A stretch of DNA of 35,834 nucleotides from Sulfurovum sp. (lineage in GTDB: Bacteria > Campylobacterota > Campylobacteria > Campylobacterales > Sulfurovaceae): the NCBI GenBank assembly GCA_027045015.1, contig JALUBF010000039.1, forward strand, positions 21,747 through 57,580, given 5' to 3'. The notes under the pieces were generated by a model. It was not told the DNA's origin. It made no database searches and worked only from the letters and a program-made list of their open reading frames with translations. Below, in pieces: positions 24,444 to 34,058 of the stretch (positions are counted from its first letter, which is position 1; each line of letters starts with the position of its first letter). Made by a program: the position numbers and the translations under genes.

Positions 24444-24983
24444 CTATTTAAGTAGATGAATATCAACTCTTCTATTTCTCTCATAACAACTATTAGTAGA
24501 TTCCTTACATACAGGATTACTCTCTCCAAAACTTATAATAATCATCTTAGCAGGAGCTATACTTTGAGATACCATCTCATCTTTAACAGCTTTAGCTCTT
24601 TTTAAACCTAAAGCATAATTATATTCATCTGTACCAAATTCATCACAATTACCCTCTAGCTTTATCTTATGACTACTATCTTTTGCCACTTTAATATTTG
24701 TACTCATATTACTCTGCATATTTGAAGAAATATTATATTTATCAAAAGCAAAATATATTGATCTAAACCCATCACTACTATTATTCATTACATTAGATGA
24801 TAAAATATTATTATTCTTCATATTATTACTATCATCATAATTATGATCATCTATACTTACAGTATCAGGAGATATCTCATTAGCATCTGAGATATTATTA
24901 TTATTATTATTTAGAGCTGGTACTTTATGACTACAACCTACAAATAAAAGAGATAATATTGTTATTAATAATCCATTTTTCAT
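24444..24983 (-). CDS. pal: Pal, peptidoglycan-associated outer-membrane lipoprotein
   Basis: Anchors the outer membrane to peptidoglycan through an OmpA-like domain. The ATG at 24983 is chosen because AAGGA lies seven bases upstream and the signal MKNGLLITILSLLFVGC then has its lipidated Cys at 17; the ATG at 24998 lacks such a site. Residues about 20-75 form an Asn/Asp/Ser-rich linker with a run of six Asn (NNNNNNISDA). The OmpA domain contains YFAFDKYNI, LEGNCDEFGTDEYNYALGLKRA and the C-terminal YERNRRVDI. The order tolB-pal-cpoB is canonical. Confidence 0.93.
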   Translation of the reverse strand: MKNGLLITILSLLFVGCSHKVPALNNNNNNISDANEISPDTVSIDDHNYDDSNNMKNNNILSSNVMNNSSDGFRSIYFAFDKYNISSNMQSNMSTNIKVAKDSSHKIKLEGNCDEFGTDEYNYALGLKRAKAVKDEMVSQSIAPAKMIIISFGESNPVCKESTNSCYERNRRVDIHLLK

Positions 24984-25004
24984 TATTGAATCCTTCATAT
25001 ATAT

Positions 25005-26258
25005 TTACCAATCAATAGATTGTACTTTTTTCCCATAAAAAGGAAAAAGTAAACTTTGATAACTATTTAAATTTGTATATCCTACAGATGTATGACCTGA
25101 ATATTGTTTTAAAAACATTACTACAGAACCATCAGAAGAAAATCTTGGAAATTGATTTGAACCAGTAGTTGTTAAAGGACGTGTATCTAAAGTAGATTCA
25201 GATAAAAGATATATATTAAATTTATTATTTCTAAAAGCATTATTTGTCTCTCTGCTTGAGTATATAATTTTATCCCCATAAGCATCACAAGAACTATTGT
25301 TTCTACCATGATATACCATCTGAGATATACCAGAAGCATTTATAGACTTTTTAAATATATTTGGATAACCTAATCTATTTGATACAAATATTATATGATT
25401 CTCGTCACTAGCATATCGACCATTAACATCTATACCATTAAATCTTGTTATACGTTTTTTACTATGTGTAAGTAAATTAAGTTGATAAATATCAGCTTGA
25501 GCATTTGGTGCCATAGTAAGTAAAAGTTTAGAACCATCGCTACTAACATCTGAACAAACGAGCATTCCTTCAGAACTTATAATCTTTGTTTTAGTACCAG
25601 TATATATATTTAACTTATATAATGTTGGTAATACATTTTTATATGATGTATAATATAAATTATGCTGTTTTCTATCTGCCCATTTTGGAAATAAATTTAA
25701 TCCACCTCTAACTATAATTTTTTTATAATTGAAAGTATAATCAGATAAATATATTTCACTATGTCTTGGAGCTGAATATACAGAATATACAACATATCGA
25801 TTGATCCATGAAATATTCGGATAATTAAGAATATTATTTACTTCTGATACAGATTTGTGTATAAGAAATGGCATTTTAGTTCTATTTAATATAGAATAAG
25901 TTTTACTAAAAATAATATTACCATTAGATACATTTAATAATTTTACTTCTAGTTTACTACTATTATTTTGTGAAAACTTATATTTTAAAACATACTCTTT
26001 ATTTTTTAATTTTGGTAAAATAAAATTATTTGAGATATCACCAATATAGTGTTTTGTATCTACCAAAAAGTGACCCGATATTTTAAAATCAGAAAGAAAA
26101 ATTTTGAATACTTTACTATTTTGAGCCTCTGAACAATCAATTAAAGCTATATGTGTTCGTTGCTCAACATCTTTTTTTATTTTAAGTGTTGCATCAACAG
26201 CAAAAAGCATATTAAATGATAATGTAAATCCAATTAAAAGTAATATTAATTTATGCAT
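25005..26258 (-). CDS. tolB: TolB periplasmic beta-propeller
   Basis: Periplasmic partner of Pal and TolA. Of its 417 residues, about 1-20 are a signal peptide (ILLLIGFTLSFNMLFA), the N-terminal domain is about 25-150, and the rest is a six-bladed WD40-like propeller. The repeats are seen as SEIYLSDY...FPKWADR, DVSSDGSKLLLT, YASDENHIIFVSNRLGYPNIF and FPRFSSDGSVVMF. The gene lies between tolA and pal. The 66-base gap upstream holds no terminator I can support, so it is probably co-transcribed with tolQRA. Confidence 0.93.
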   Translation of the reverse strand: MHKLILLLIGFTLSFNMLFAVDATLKIKKDVEQRTHIALIDCSEAQNSKVFKIFLSDFKISGHFLVDTKHYIGDISNNFILPKLKNKEYVLKYKFSQNNSSKLEVKLLNVSNGNIIFSKTYSILNRTKMPFLIHKSVSEVNNILNYPNISWINRYVVYSVYSAPRHSEIYLSDYTFNYKKIIVRGGLNLFPKWADRKQHNLYYTSYKNVLPTLYKLNIYTGTKTKIISSEGMLVCSDVSSDGSKLLLTMAPNAQADIYQLNLLTHSKKRITRFNGIDVNGRYASDENHIIFVSNRLGYPNIFKKSINASGISQMVYHGRNNSSCDAYGDKIIYSSRETNNAFRNNKFNIYLLSESTLDTRPLTTTGSNQFPRFSSDGSVVMFLKQYSGHTSVGYTNLNSYQSLLFPFYGKKVQSIDW

Positions 26259-26324
26259 ATTATTCCTTCTCTAAACATTAATGAGTATTGTATCAGGGCA
26301 TACTTGAAGTACAGATTAATTGAT

Positions 26325-27062
26325 CTATTCAGTAGCAATAAACTCAACATCTAAAGTATATGATCTACGACCTTTATGTCTCCCAAATCCTATCTTTTGG
26401 AGTTGTTTCAAATAAGATATAAGATTTCTGTTGAACTCTTCATTTACTGAAGCTGTTGTTACTTTAAAGATAAAACTACCATCAACCTCTATTTTAAACC
26501 AAACATTAGCTTTTTCACCTGCATAATTACTTTGAGCTGGCCAACCATTAAGTTTCTCCTCTATTGATGCCAAATAAGAATTTTCTATACCTTTATCAGA
26601 TTTTTTTTGTATCTTTATAGATGATGATACTAATTCACTTGCAGTTATCTTTTTTATTTTATTATTATTAAGTTTTGTTTCTGAAGTAATATTTTTAAAT
26701 AAATCCTTAGGTTTATTTAAATTACTATGTATTTTCTTTTCTATAACTTTTTTAATTTTTTTCTTTATTTGCCTAACAATCTTTTTTCTAATAATCTTTT
26801 TTCTAATAACTTTTTTATGAATCTTTTTTTCTTTTTTTCTCTTAGGATTTATTTTTTGTCTCTTTTTTTCATTATTTATAGTAATTTTTTTTGTTTTGAA
26901 TGTAGCTACTTTTATACGAATAGAATTTTTATTTTTTTTTACATAATGTAATGATTTATTTTTATTAAAACTATTAAAATAAAAAAATAAAAGCCCTATT
27001 AGAGATATATAAATAGTAATTGCTAATATACCAGAAATAACTAACGAATATTTTTTATTCAT
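26325..27062 (-). CDS. tolA: TolA/TonB-like energy-transducing protein
   Basis: Spans the periplasm to carry proton-motive energy from TolQR to TolB-Pal. The 245-residue protein has one N-terminal membrane helix (SLVISGILAITIYISLIGLL), a very Lys-rich linker (about 40-125) with tandem IIRKK units, and a C-terminal TonB/TolA-type domain (LNGWPAQSNYAGEKANVWFK to RRSYTLDVEF). Placed between tolR and tolB it is functionally TolA, though the C-terminal domain is of TonB type, as is common in this phylum. It overlaps tolR by four bases (ATGA). Confidence 0.87.
   Translation of the reverse strand: MNKKYSLVISGILAITIYISLIGLLFFYFNSFNKNKSLHYVKKNKNSIRIKVATFKTKKITINNEKKRQKINPKRKKEKKIHKKVIRKKIIRKKIVRQIKKKIKKVIEKKIHSNLNKPKDLFKNITSETKLNNNKIKKITASELVSSSIKIQKKSDKGIENSYLASIEEKLNGWPAQSNYAGEKANVWFKIEVDGSFIFKVTTASVNEEFNRNLISYLKQLQKIGFGRHKGRRSYTLDVEFIATE
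26778..26822 (-). repeat. 15-bp tandem repeat in the tolA linker
   Basis: On the plus strand, AATCTTTTTTCTAAT occurs twice in direct succession (26778-26792 and 26793-26807), followed by a diverged third copy (26808-26822). Read on the minus strand it encodes repeated I-I/V-R-K-K units. The 15-base unit keeps frame, so copy number can change without breaking tolA. Confidence 0.75.
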
Positions 27063-27445
27063 AATGTAATAAGAGATACCTTTTCAAAACCAGCAGATTT
27101 TACAGATTTTAATATATACATAATATTTTTATATTTTAAATTTTCATCTGCACGTATATAAACATCAGAATTTTTATTATATTTTACAGACATATTCACA
27201 AAATCATCAGCAAAAGTATCCATTTTATAAGTATCTTTTCCCAAATGGATTATTTTATTTTTATCCATACGGATAGTAAGTGTTTTAGGCTTTGTAACTT
27301 TTATACTCTTAGAACCTTGTGGTAAGGTTATCTGCTCTTGAAAAGTAATAGTAGGAGCAGTCACCATAAGTATAGACATCAAAACAAGCATAACATCTAC
27401 TAATGGTGTAATATTTAAATCTGGAGTATCATCCCAAGAGAACAT
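27059..27445 (-). CDS. tolR: TolR/ExbD-family proton-channel subunit
   Basis: The 128-residue protein has a short cytoplasmic N-terminus (MFSWDDTPDLNIT) and one membrane helix, PLVDVMLVLMSILMVTAP, whose Asp is the proton-path residue of the family. The periplasmic domain ends VKSAGFEKVSLIT. TolR and ExbD cannot be told apart from the sequence alone; the following tolA-tolB-pal genes decide for TolR. It starts at ATG immediately after the tolQ stop. Confidence 0.9.
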   Translation of the reverse strand: MFSWDDTPDLNITPLVDVMLVLMSILMVTAPTITFQEQITLPQGSKSIKVTKPKTLTIRMDKNKIIHLGKDTYKMDTFADDFVNMSVKYNKNSDVYIRADENLKYKNIMYILKSVKSAGFEKVSLITL

Positions 27446-28021
27446 TTACTTATCTTTTACTTGAGAAAGTATGACTTCAGATTGAGATGACAATAAAGAT
27501 GATAACTCATAAGCTTTACGTTTTAAAATCAAATGAAATGTATATGCAAATATAGCAACAAATATCCCTCCTGCTGTTGCAACCAATGCTTCAGAGATAG
27601 CAGGGGCAACAACAGATAGAGAAGAACTAGATTGTCCACCAAGCTTAGTAAAGGTTTCCAAAATACCTATAACAGTACCAAAAAGTCCAATGAAAGGAGA
27701 AGTAGAGGCTATGATAGATAACCAAGTAAGTCCTTTAGTTGAAACTCTAATAGCATCAGAAGATGCTGCTTCTAAGATAGCTTTATTTGGTCTATCTACA
27801 CGAGAGAGATAAGTAAAAATAAGTGAATTTTTAATCACTGATTTTGACTTACCTGTATATAATGCTTTAAGTGAAGTTGCTTCTAAAGAAATACGAGATT
27901 TCAATATATAAAATCTATTTAAAAATATCCAAAAAGCACTTATAAAATACGCAGATAATAAAAGCAGTACAAAAATAGTTATTGCACTGCTTTCTTCTAA
28001 ATAAGTAAATAAAGTATCCAA
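27446..28021 (-). CDS. tolQ: TolQ/ExbB-family proton-channel subunit
   Basis: The 191-residue protein has three membrane helices: about 14-34, then two after residue 100 (GLTWLSIIASTSPFIGLFGT and ALVATAGGIFVAIFAYTFHL). These carry the family's conserved small residues (FIGLFGTVIGI, ATAGGI). It forms the proton channel with TolR. The start is TTG at 28021, two bases after the atpC stop, so the Tol-Pal genes are directly continuous with the ATP synthase operon. Confidence 0.92.
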   Translation of the reverse strand: MDTLFTYLEESSAITIFVLLLLSAYFISAFWIFLNRFYILKSRISLEATSLKALYTGKSKSVIKNSLIFTYLSRVDRPNKAILEAASSDAIRVSTKGLTWLSIIASTSPFIGLFGTVIGILETFTKLGGQSSSSLSVVAPAISEALVATAGGIFVAIFAYTFHLILKRKAYELSSLLSSQSEVILSQVKDK

Positions 28022-28023
28022 AA

Positions 28024-28410
28024 TTAGAAAGATTTCCCAATTTGTTCAACTTTGCTTACTGCTGAAGCGATAGCTGTTGCAGAAGATTCAGCTTTTTTCA
28101 ATAACTCTTTTGCTGCTTCTAATGCTTTTGCAAGATCACTATCATTACCAGATAGAGCAACTGCTCCATCTACGATACAAGTAGTCTTCTCTTCATCAAC
28201 TTTTACATAACCAGAGTTAATAGCAACTGCTACTTCACTACCATCTTCTTTATCGATAACAATTACACCTGTATCTAGTAGTGATACTAAAGTTGCATGA
28301 CCTGCTAAAACACCAAACTCACCCTCTGAACCAGGTAAATTTACTTGTTTAACTTCAGAATCAAATATTACACCATTTGGAGTAACTATTTCTAGCTTCA
28401 TAAGTTCCAT
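28024..28410 (-). CDS. atpC: ATP synthase F1 epsilon subunit
   Basis: Central-stalk subunit that couples rotation and can inhibit ATP hydrolysis. It has 128 residues. The N-terminal beta-sandwich contains VTPNGVIFDSEVKQVNLPGS and GEFGVLAGHATLVSLL, the classic signature; two C-terminal helices follow (DLAKALEAAKELLKKAE). It is the last atp gene, 23 bases after atpD, and then tolQ follows at once. Confidence 0.95.
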   Translation of the reverse strand: MELMKLEIVTPNGVIFDSEVKQVNLPGSEGEFGVLAGHATLVSLLDTGVIVIDKEDGSEVAVAINSGYVKVDEEKTTCIVDGAVALSGNDSDLAKALEAAKELLKKAESSATAIASAVSKVEQIGKSF

Positions 28411-28433
28411 ATTAATCCTTTTAAGATTAATGC

Positions 28434-29846
<1,413 letters not shown>

Positions 29847-29853
29847 CTATCTC

Positions 29854-30741
29854 TTATTTCATTGATTCCATACCACTGATAATTTCAATTAATTCAGTAG
29901 TAATAGCTTCTTGTCTTGCTTTGTTATACTTAACATTTAACTCTTTAACCATCTCTTTTGCATTTTTAGTCGCTGCATCCATCGCTTGCATACGTGCTGA
30001 ATGTTCAGCTGCAAGTGAATCGATAAGTGAATAATACATTGTATATTCAACATAACGCTTAACTAATGCATCTAAGAGTGTATCGTCGTCATCTGGCTCA
30101 ACTTCAAGCTCTGATGTTGAAACACTATTAAGTTCCAATTTAGATGTTTCTACTGGTAAAATTTGATCTTCTCTAATCTCTTGAGTAATCATATTTACAT
30201 AACCATTATGAACCAAAATAATCTTATCTGTTGTACCATTAACATATGATTCTGCAACTTCAGATATAAACTCTGAAGCCTCTTTAAAATCTGGTGAAGC
30301 AGAAAGTCCTATAATCTCATCATTAAGTTCAACATGATTAAACTTAAAGAAATCAATTCCTTTTCTACCTACAGCTCTAAGACGTACTTTTACATCTTTT
30401 GATTGATACTCACTAATCAACGCACGAGTACGTTTAATTGTTTGAGAGTTAAAACCACCACAAAGACCTTTGTCAGCAGTAATAAAAATAATATCTACAC
30501 ATTTAGGATTTTGAATATCCTTAAAGTAAATATTATCTATACCATTAGCATTTGACTGTTGCATTTTTTGTGCAATCTCATTTAATAGTTCAGTCAATTT
30601 AGCTGCATAGACTCTAGATCTTTTAGCAAGCTCTTCTGTTCTTTTTAATTTAGCAGAAGAGACAAGCTTCATAGCGTTAGTGGTTTTCTGTGTATTCTTA
30701 ACAGACCCTATCTTACGCTTTATCTCTTTTAAATTAGCCAT
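29854..30741 (-). CDS. atpG: ATP synthase F1 gamma subunit
   Basis: Rotating central-stalk subunit of 295 residues. The N-terminal helix LKEIKRKIGSVKNTQKTTNA and the C-terminal helix HSARMQAMDAATKNAKEM, which pair as the coiled-coil shaft, are both well preserved, as is the central ADKGLCGGFN. The gene starts 12 bases after atpA. Confidence 0.97.
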   Translation of the reverse strand: MANLKEIKRKIGSVKNTQKTTNAMKLVSSAKLKRTEELAKRSRVYAAKLTELLNEIAQKMQQSNANGIDNIYFKDIQNPKCVDIIFITADKGLCGGFNSQTIKRTRALISEYQSKDVKVRLRAVGRKGIDFFKFNHVELNDEIIGLSASPDFKEASEFISEVAESYVNGTTDKIILVHNGYVNMITQEIREDQILPVETSKLELNSVSTSELEVEPDDDDTLLDALVKRYVEYTMYYSLIDSLAAEHSARMQAMDAATKNAKEMVKELNVKYNKARQEAITTELIEIISGMESMK

Positions 30742-30753
30742 TGTAAGCCTTTC

Positions 30754-32268
30754 TTATCCAGCAAATGAAGCTTTAAAATCTTCGATAGCTTTTCTTAATT
30801 CAGCATCTGTATCATCAGAGATTTTTTTCTCATTTCTGATAGCATCAAAAATATTTGTATATTTTGCTTCCATAAATGGCATAAGTTCTTCTTCAAACTT
30901 AGTCACTGAAGATGCAGGAATATCATCAAGATAACCATTTGCACCAGCAAAGATAATTACAACTTGTTTTTCAATAGCAACAGGAGCATAAGGTCCTTGT
31001 TTGAGAACTTCAACCATTCTTGCTCCACGTTCTAATTGACCTCTTGTATACTCATCAAGATCAGATGCAAACTGTGCAAATGCTTGAAGCTCTCTAAATG
31101 AAGCAAGATCAAGTCTCAATGTACCAGAAACTTGTTTAGTTGCTTTAATCTGAGCAGCACCACCAACACGAGAAACTGAAAGTCCAACATTAATAGCAGG
31201 TCTAATACCTGAGTTAAATAGATCTGTTTCTAGGAAAATTTGACCATCAGTAATAGAGATAACATTTGTTGGAATATATGCTGCAACGTCACCTGCTTGT
31301 GTTTCAATAATAGGGAATGCAGTAATAGAACCAGCACCTAAATCATCAGAAAGTTTTGCAGCACGTTCTAGTAATCTTGAGTGTAGATAGAAAACATCTC
31401 CTGGATATGCCTCACGACCTGGAGGACGACGAAGGATAAGTGACATCTCTCTATATGCAACGGCATGTTTAGAAAGGTCATCGTAGAAGATAACTGCATG
31501 TCTTCCATTATCTCTAAAATACTCAGCCATTGTTACACCAGTATAAGGAGCTAGGAACTGTAAAGCCGAAGATTCAGCAGCACCAGCTGTTACAATAATT
31601 GTATATTCCATTGCTCCATGCTCTTCAAGTTTTTTAACTGTAGCAGCAACTGTAGAAGCTTTTTGTCCAATAGCTACATAGATACATACAACATCTTGAC
31701 CTTTTTGGTTAATGATTGTATCAATAGCCAATGTTGTTTTACCTGTTTGTCTATCACCAATAATAAGCTCTCTTTGTCCACGACCAACTGGTACAAGTGC
31801 ATCAATAGCTTTAATACCTGTTTGAAGAGGTTCATGTACTGATTTTCTAGCCATAATTCCAGGTGCTTTCTCTTCAACAAATCTATGTTCAGATGCTTCA
31901 ATAGCACCTTTACCATCTATAGATTCACCTAGTGAGTTAACAACTCTACCCATAAGAGCATCACCTACAGGTATTTTAAGAAGTTCTCCCTCTCTTTTTA
32001 CACTCATACCTTCTTTGATACCTGCACTTGAACCAAGTACAACAACACCAACATTTGCCTCTTCAAGGTTCAATACAAGACCTTTAGCACCATTATCAAA
32101 TTCTACAACTTCACCAGCCATAACATTGTTAAGACCATATACTGTTGTAATACCATCTGCGATACCTACTACTTTTCCTACTTCATTAATGTCAACATTA
32201 ATATTAAAATTTTCAATTCTCTCTTTGATAATTGAAGAAATTTCATCTGCTTGCAATTTATTTGCCAC
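30754..32268 (-). CDS. atpA: ATP synthase F1 alpha subunit
   Basis: Non-catalytic nucleotide-binding subunit, 504 residues. The P-loop is GDRQTGKTT, Walker B lies in [20 protein letters not shown], and the C-terminal region carries the arginine-finger segment [13 protein letters not shown]. It starts 23 bases after atpH. Codon use and motifs are ordinary. Confidence 0.98.
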   Translation of the reverse strand: MANKLQADEISSIIKERIENFNINVDINEVGKVVGIADGITTVYGLNNVMAGEVVEFDNGAKGLVLNLEEANVGVVVLGSSAGIKEGMSVKREGELLKIPVGDALMGRVVNSLGESIDGKGAIEASEHRFVEEKAPGIMARKSVHEPLQTGIKAIDALVPVGRGQRELIIGDRQTGKTTLAIDTIINQKGQDVVCIYVAIGQKASTVAATVKKLEEHGAMEYTIIVTAGAAESSALQFLAPYTGVTMAEYFRDNGRHAVIFYDDLSKHAVAYREMSLILRRPPGREAYPGDVFYLHSRLLERAAKLSDDLGAGSITAFPIIETQAGDVAAYIPTNVISITDGQIFLETDLFNSGIRPAINVGLSVSRVGGAAQIKATKQVSGTLRLDLASFRELQAFAQFASDLDEYTRGQLERGARMVEVLKQGPYAPVAIEKQVVIIFAGANGYLDDIPASSVTKFEEELMPFMEAKYTNIFDAIRNEKKISDDTDAELRKAIEDFKASFAG

Positions 32269-32291
32269 TGCTACTCCTTTACTTTAGATAA

Positions 32292-32819
32292 CTATAGTGA
32301 TTTCTTAATGAAATCGATTAATTGTTCTTTAACTCTCTCTTTAGAGAAGTTTACCTCTATGCCCAAATCATCTACTGATACACCTACTCCTTCTAAATCC
32401 ATCTTCTCTTGAGATAATTTAATTATTGAACCTGTATATTCTTTAAGTGTTTTTTCAAGATTTGATAATGTTCTGTTATCAAGTCTTGATGAACTTTTAA
32501 CTACACCTTCATATCTATTTGCAATACGTTGTTGATCAGAATTAAGCACTTTAGTAATAGCTGGGATTAAATCTAATCTACTATGTTCACCTAATATTTT
32601 AATAAGATTAATAAGTGAACCATCTACTTTTTTACCAAGTGATGAAAGAATCATTTCTGTCTTTTCATTATTTGATATAATTGGAGATGTTAATATTAAC
32701 TTTATATCTATATTATCTATAACTTCAGATAGAGTATTTAAAACTATCAAAATAGGTTTTAAATCTTTTGTTACAGAAGAGAGTGCTTGTGCATATCTTT
32801 TAGCAATTAATTCTTCCAT
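32292..32819 (-). CDS. atpH: ATP synthase F1 delta subunit
   Basis: Links the F1 head to the peripheral stalk. The 175-residue protein has an N-terminal helical domain beginning MEELIAKRYAQALSS, the typical delta/OSCP opening, and a C-terminal domain with SQEKMDLEGVGVSVDDLGIE. It starts at the base immediately after the atpF stop, so the two are likely coupled. Confidence 0.93.
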   Translation of the reverse strand: MEELIAKRYAQALSSVTKDLKPILIVLNTLSEVIDNIDIKLILTSPIISNNEKTEMILSSLGKKVDGSLINLIKILGEHSRLDLIPAITKVLNSDQQRIANRYEGVVKSSSRLDNRTLSNLEKTLKEYTGSIIKLSQEKMDLEGVGVSVDDLGIEVNFSKERVKEQLIDFIKKSL

Positions 32820-33368
32820 CTATGCCACCTTCTTTGAGATAATATCAACAACTTTTGTTTCATTTATCTTAATATCATCTACTGTAATATTTTCATTTAA
32901 AACTTCATCAATAATATCTCTTACTGATTTACGCTCTTCCAAATTTATTTTCTCTTCAAATTGTTTTTCAAGAACTAATAAATCATTTTTATTTGATTCA
33001 ATAATTTTCTCACCAAGAAGTTTAGCTTCAACTTTAGCATCTGATATAATCATTTCTGATTTTTTTTCACTCGCATCAATACGAGCTTCAGCATTTTGTT
33101 TTTCAAGCTTAGCTTCTTTAAGTCTATTTTCTATCTCAGCTAATTGTGATGCTATAGCTTTAGCTCTTTCTCTAAAAAATGATCTTATCGGATTAGCAAG
33201 TAAATAATAAATCAATCCTGCAAATATAATAAAGTTAATTAATCTAGGACAAAAATCATTATCTCTACCTGTTTGCATAAAGTACCGACTTGTTTCACTA
33301 TCTGAATGCCCACCAGCTAAAAGTATAGCAGGTATTATAAGTAGAGACAATAGTATTATTTTTTTCAT
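32820..33368 (-). CDS. atpF: ATP synthase Fo subunit b
   Basis: Peripheral-stalk subunit of 182 residues. The N-terminus looks like a cleavable signal (ILLSLLIIPAILLAGG), then a short periplasmic stretch and a membrane helix (INFIIFAGLIYYLLANPIRSF), then a long charged coiled coil. An N-terminal signal-like helix before the b-subunit anchor matches what I know of this phylum. The periplasmic stretch here has a Cys (DNDFCPRL). It lies 13 bases after atpF'. The Fo subunits a and c are not in this cluster. Confidence 0.93.
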   Translation of the reverse strand: MKKIILLSLLIIPAILLAGGHSDSETSRYFMQTGRDNDFCPRLINFIIFAGLIYYLLANPIRSFFRERAKAIASQLAEIENRLKEAKLEKQNAEARIDASEKKSEMIISDAKVEAKLLGEKIIESNKNDLLVLEKQFEEKINLEERKSVRDIIDEVLNENITVDDIKINETKVVDIISKKVA

Positions 33369-33381
33369 ATTCTTATCTCCA

Positions 33382-33804
33382 TTATATTTTGCTAAACTTA
33401 GCTTTAAGACTCTCTTTGAAAAGAGGTACTTGTGAAATAAGAGAATTTTTAAGGTTCTCTTTGTTAGAGTTAAGCTTTTCTATAAATTGGCTATACTCAA
33501 TATCTAGTTCATTCTGTTTACTTTCAACTCTACTTGCAGCTAATGTTTTTTCATCATTAATTGCGTTCTGTTTTATAGATGCAGCTTCATTCTTAGCATT
33601 GCTAATAATTTCATCTGCCTTTGCATTAAGCTCATCTGTATTACCACTAATACTTTTTGCTGCTTTCAAATCTTTTGCTATAGAAGCGTCTCTATCATCC
33701 ATAAATTTAATTAATGGCTGAAATAGCATATTATTTAAAAGAACAAGAAGTGTTAGAAATAGTGCTAAGACGAACAACATCAATGGTAAATGTATGTCAA
33801 GCAT
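33382..33804 (-). CDS. atpF': ATP synthase Fo subunit b'
   Basis: Second, divergent peripheral-stalk subunit. The 140-residue protein has one N-terminal membrane helix (LPLMLFVLALFLTLLVLLNNMLFQPL) and a coiled coil from about 35 onward. b' pairs with b in Campylobacterota, phototrophs and relatives. It is the first gene of the atp operon. The ATG at 33804 follows a very strong GAGGAG by five bases, and that GAGGAG lies inside one arm of a 10-bp inverted repeat. The region upstream normally holds parB but here carries only a relic. Confidence 0.93.
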   Translation of the reverse strand: MLDIHLPLMLFVLALFLTLLVLLNNMLFQPLIKFMDDRDASIAKDLKAAKSISGNTDELNAKADEIISNAKNEAASIKQNAINDEKTLAASRVESKQNELDIEYSQFIEKLNSNKENLKNSLISQVPLFKESLKAKFSKI

Positions 33805-33807
33805 TAA

Positions 33808-33857
33808 AACTCCTCATGTAATTTCACATTATTTTATCATTTTAGAGATGAGGAGTT
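33808..33857 (-). promoter_or_regulatory. Inverted repeat that could mask the atpF' ribosome site
   Basis: On the minus strand AACTCCTCAT (33857-33848) is followed after 30 bases by its perfect complement ATGAGGAGTT (33817-33808), which contains the atpF' ribosome site GAGGAG. In an RNA read through from parA the CTCCTC arm could pair with and hide the site. A transcript starting inside the 30-base loop would lack the first arm. The repeat is seen directly; the regulatory role is inferred. Confidence 0.55.
33831..33839 (-). promoter_or_regulatory. Extended -10 promoter for the atp operon
   Basis: On the minus strand TGATAAAAT forms an extended -10 (TG, one base, TAAAAT), 26 bases before the atpF' ATG and within the loop of the inverted repeat. 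Transcription would start near 33824, giving a leader of about 20 bases with GAGGAG exposed. There is no clear -35. Confidence 0.5.
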
Positions 33858-33866
33858 GGTTAAAAA

Positions 33867-34057
33867 CTAGTGATTTTTTAAGAATGTTAAGAAGTTTAGG
33901 ATATCTTTTTCATTATAGAAGCTTATTTCAAGACTTTTAGATTTTAATTTATGATTAAAAGGTAATAATCTGTAATATTTATTATGTGGGATCTACTTTT
34001 ATCGTAACATCAGTTTTTCATAAGATTCTTCTAAATCTAAGAATATACCAAAGCCAT
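33867..34057 (-). pseudogene. parB: Relic of parB (chromosome-partitioning protein)
   Basis: In relatives parB lies between parA and atpF' and is about 850 bases; only 191 remain here. Reading leftward, an ATG-GCT start one base after the parA stop hits TAG after six codons. The frame one base back reads GFGIFLDLEESYEKL, matching a ParB N-terminus of the type GLGxILxxxEExYE. The next recognisable part, in another frame, is open from 33992 to the TAG at 33867 and reads SKSLEISFYNEKDILNFLTF followed by LKNH, the typical ParB C-terminal dimerisation end. The whole ParB/Srx nuclease-like and helix-turn-helix core, including GERR, is absent. An internal deletion plus frameshifts explains this. A functional ParB elsewhere in the genome cannot be excluded. 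Confidence 0.85.
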
Positions 34058-34058
34058 T

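Noticed and set aside
24437-24529. N-terminal extension of cpoB overlapping pal
   Set aside because: It would bury the signal peptide 31 residues inside the protein; the ATG at 24436 has AGGAT and a proper signal.
24984-24998. Upstream ATG for pal adding five residues before the lipoprotein signal
   Set aside because: AAGGA lies at good distance from the second ATG (24983) and the first has only A/T before it.
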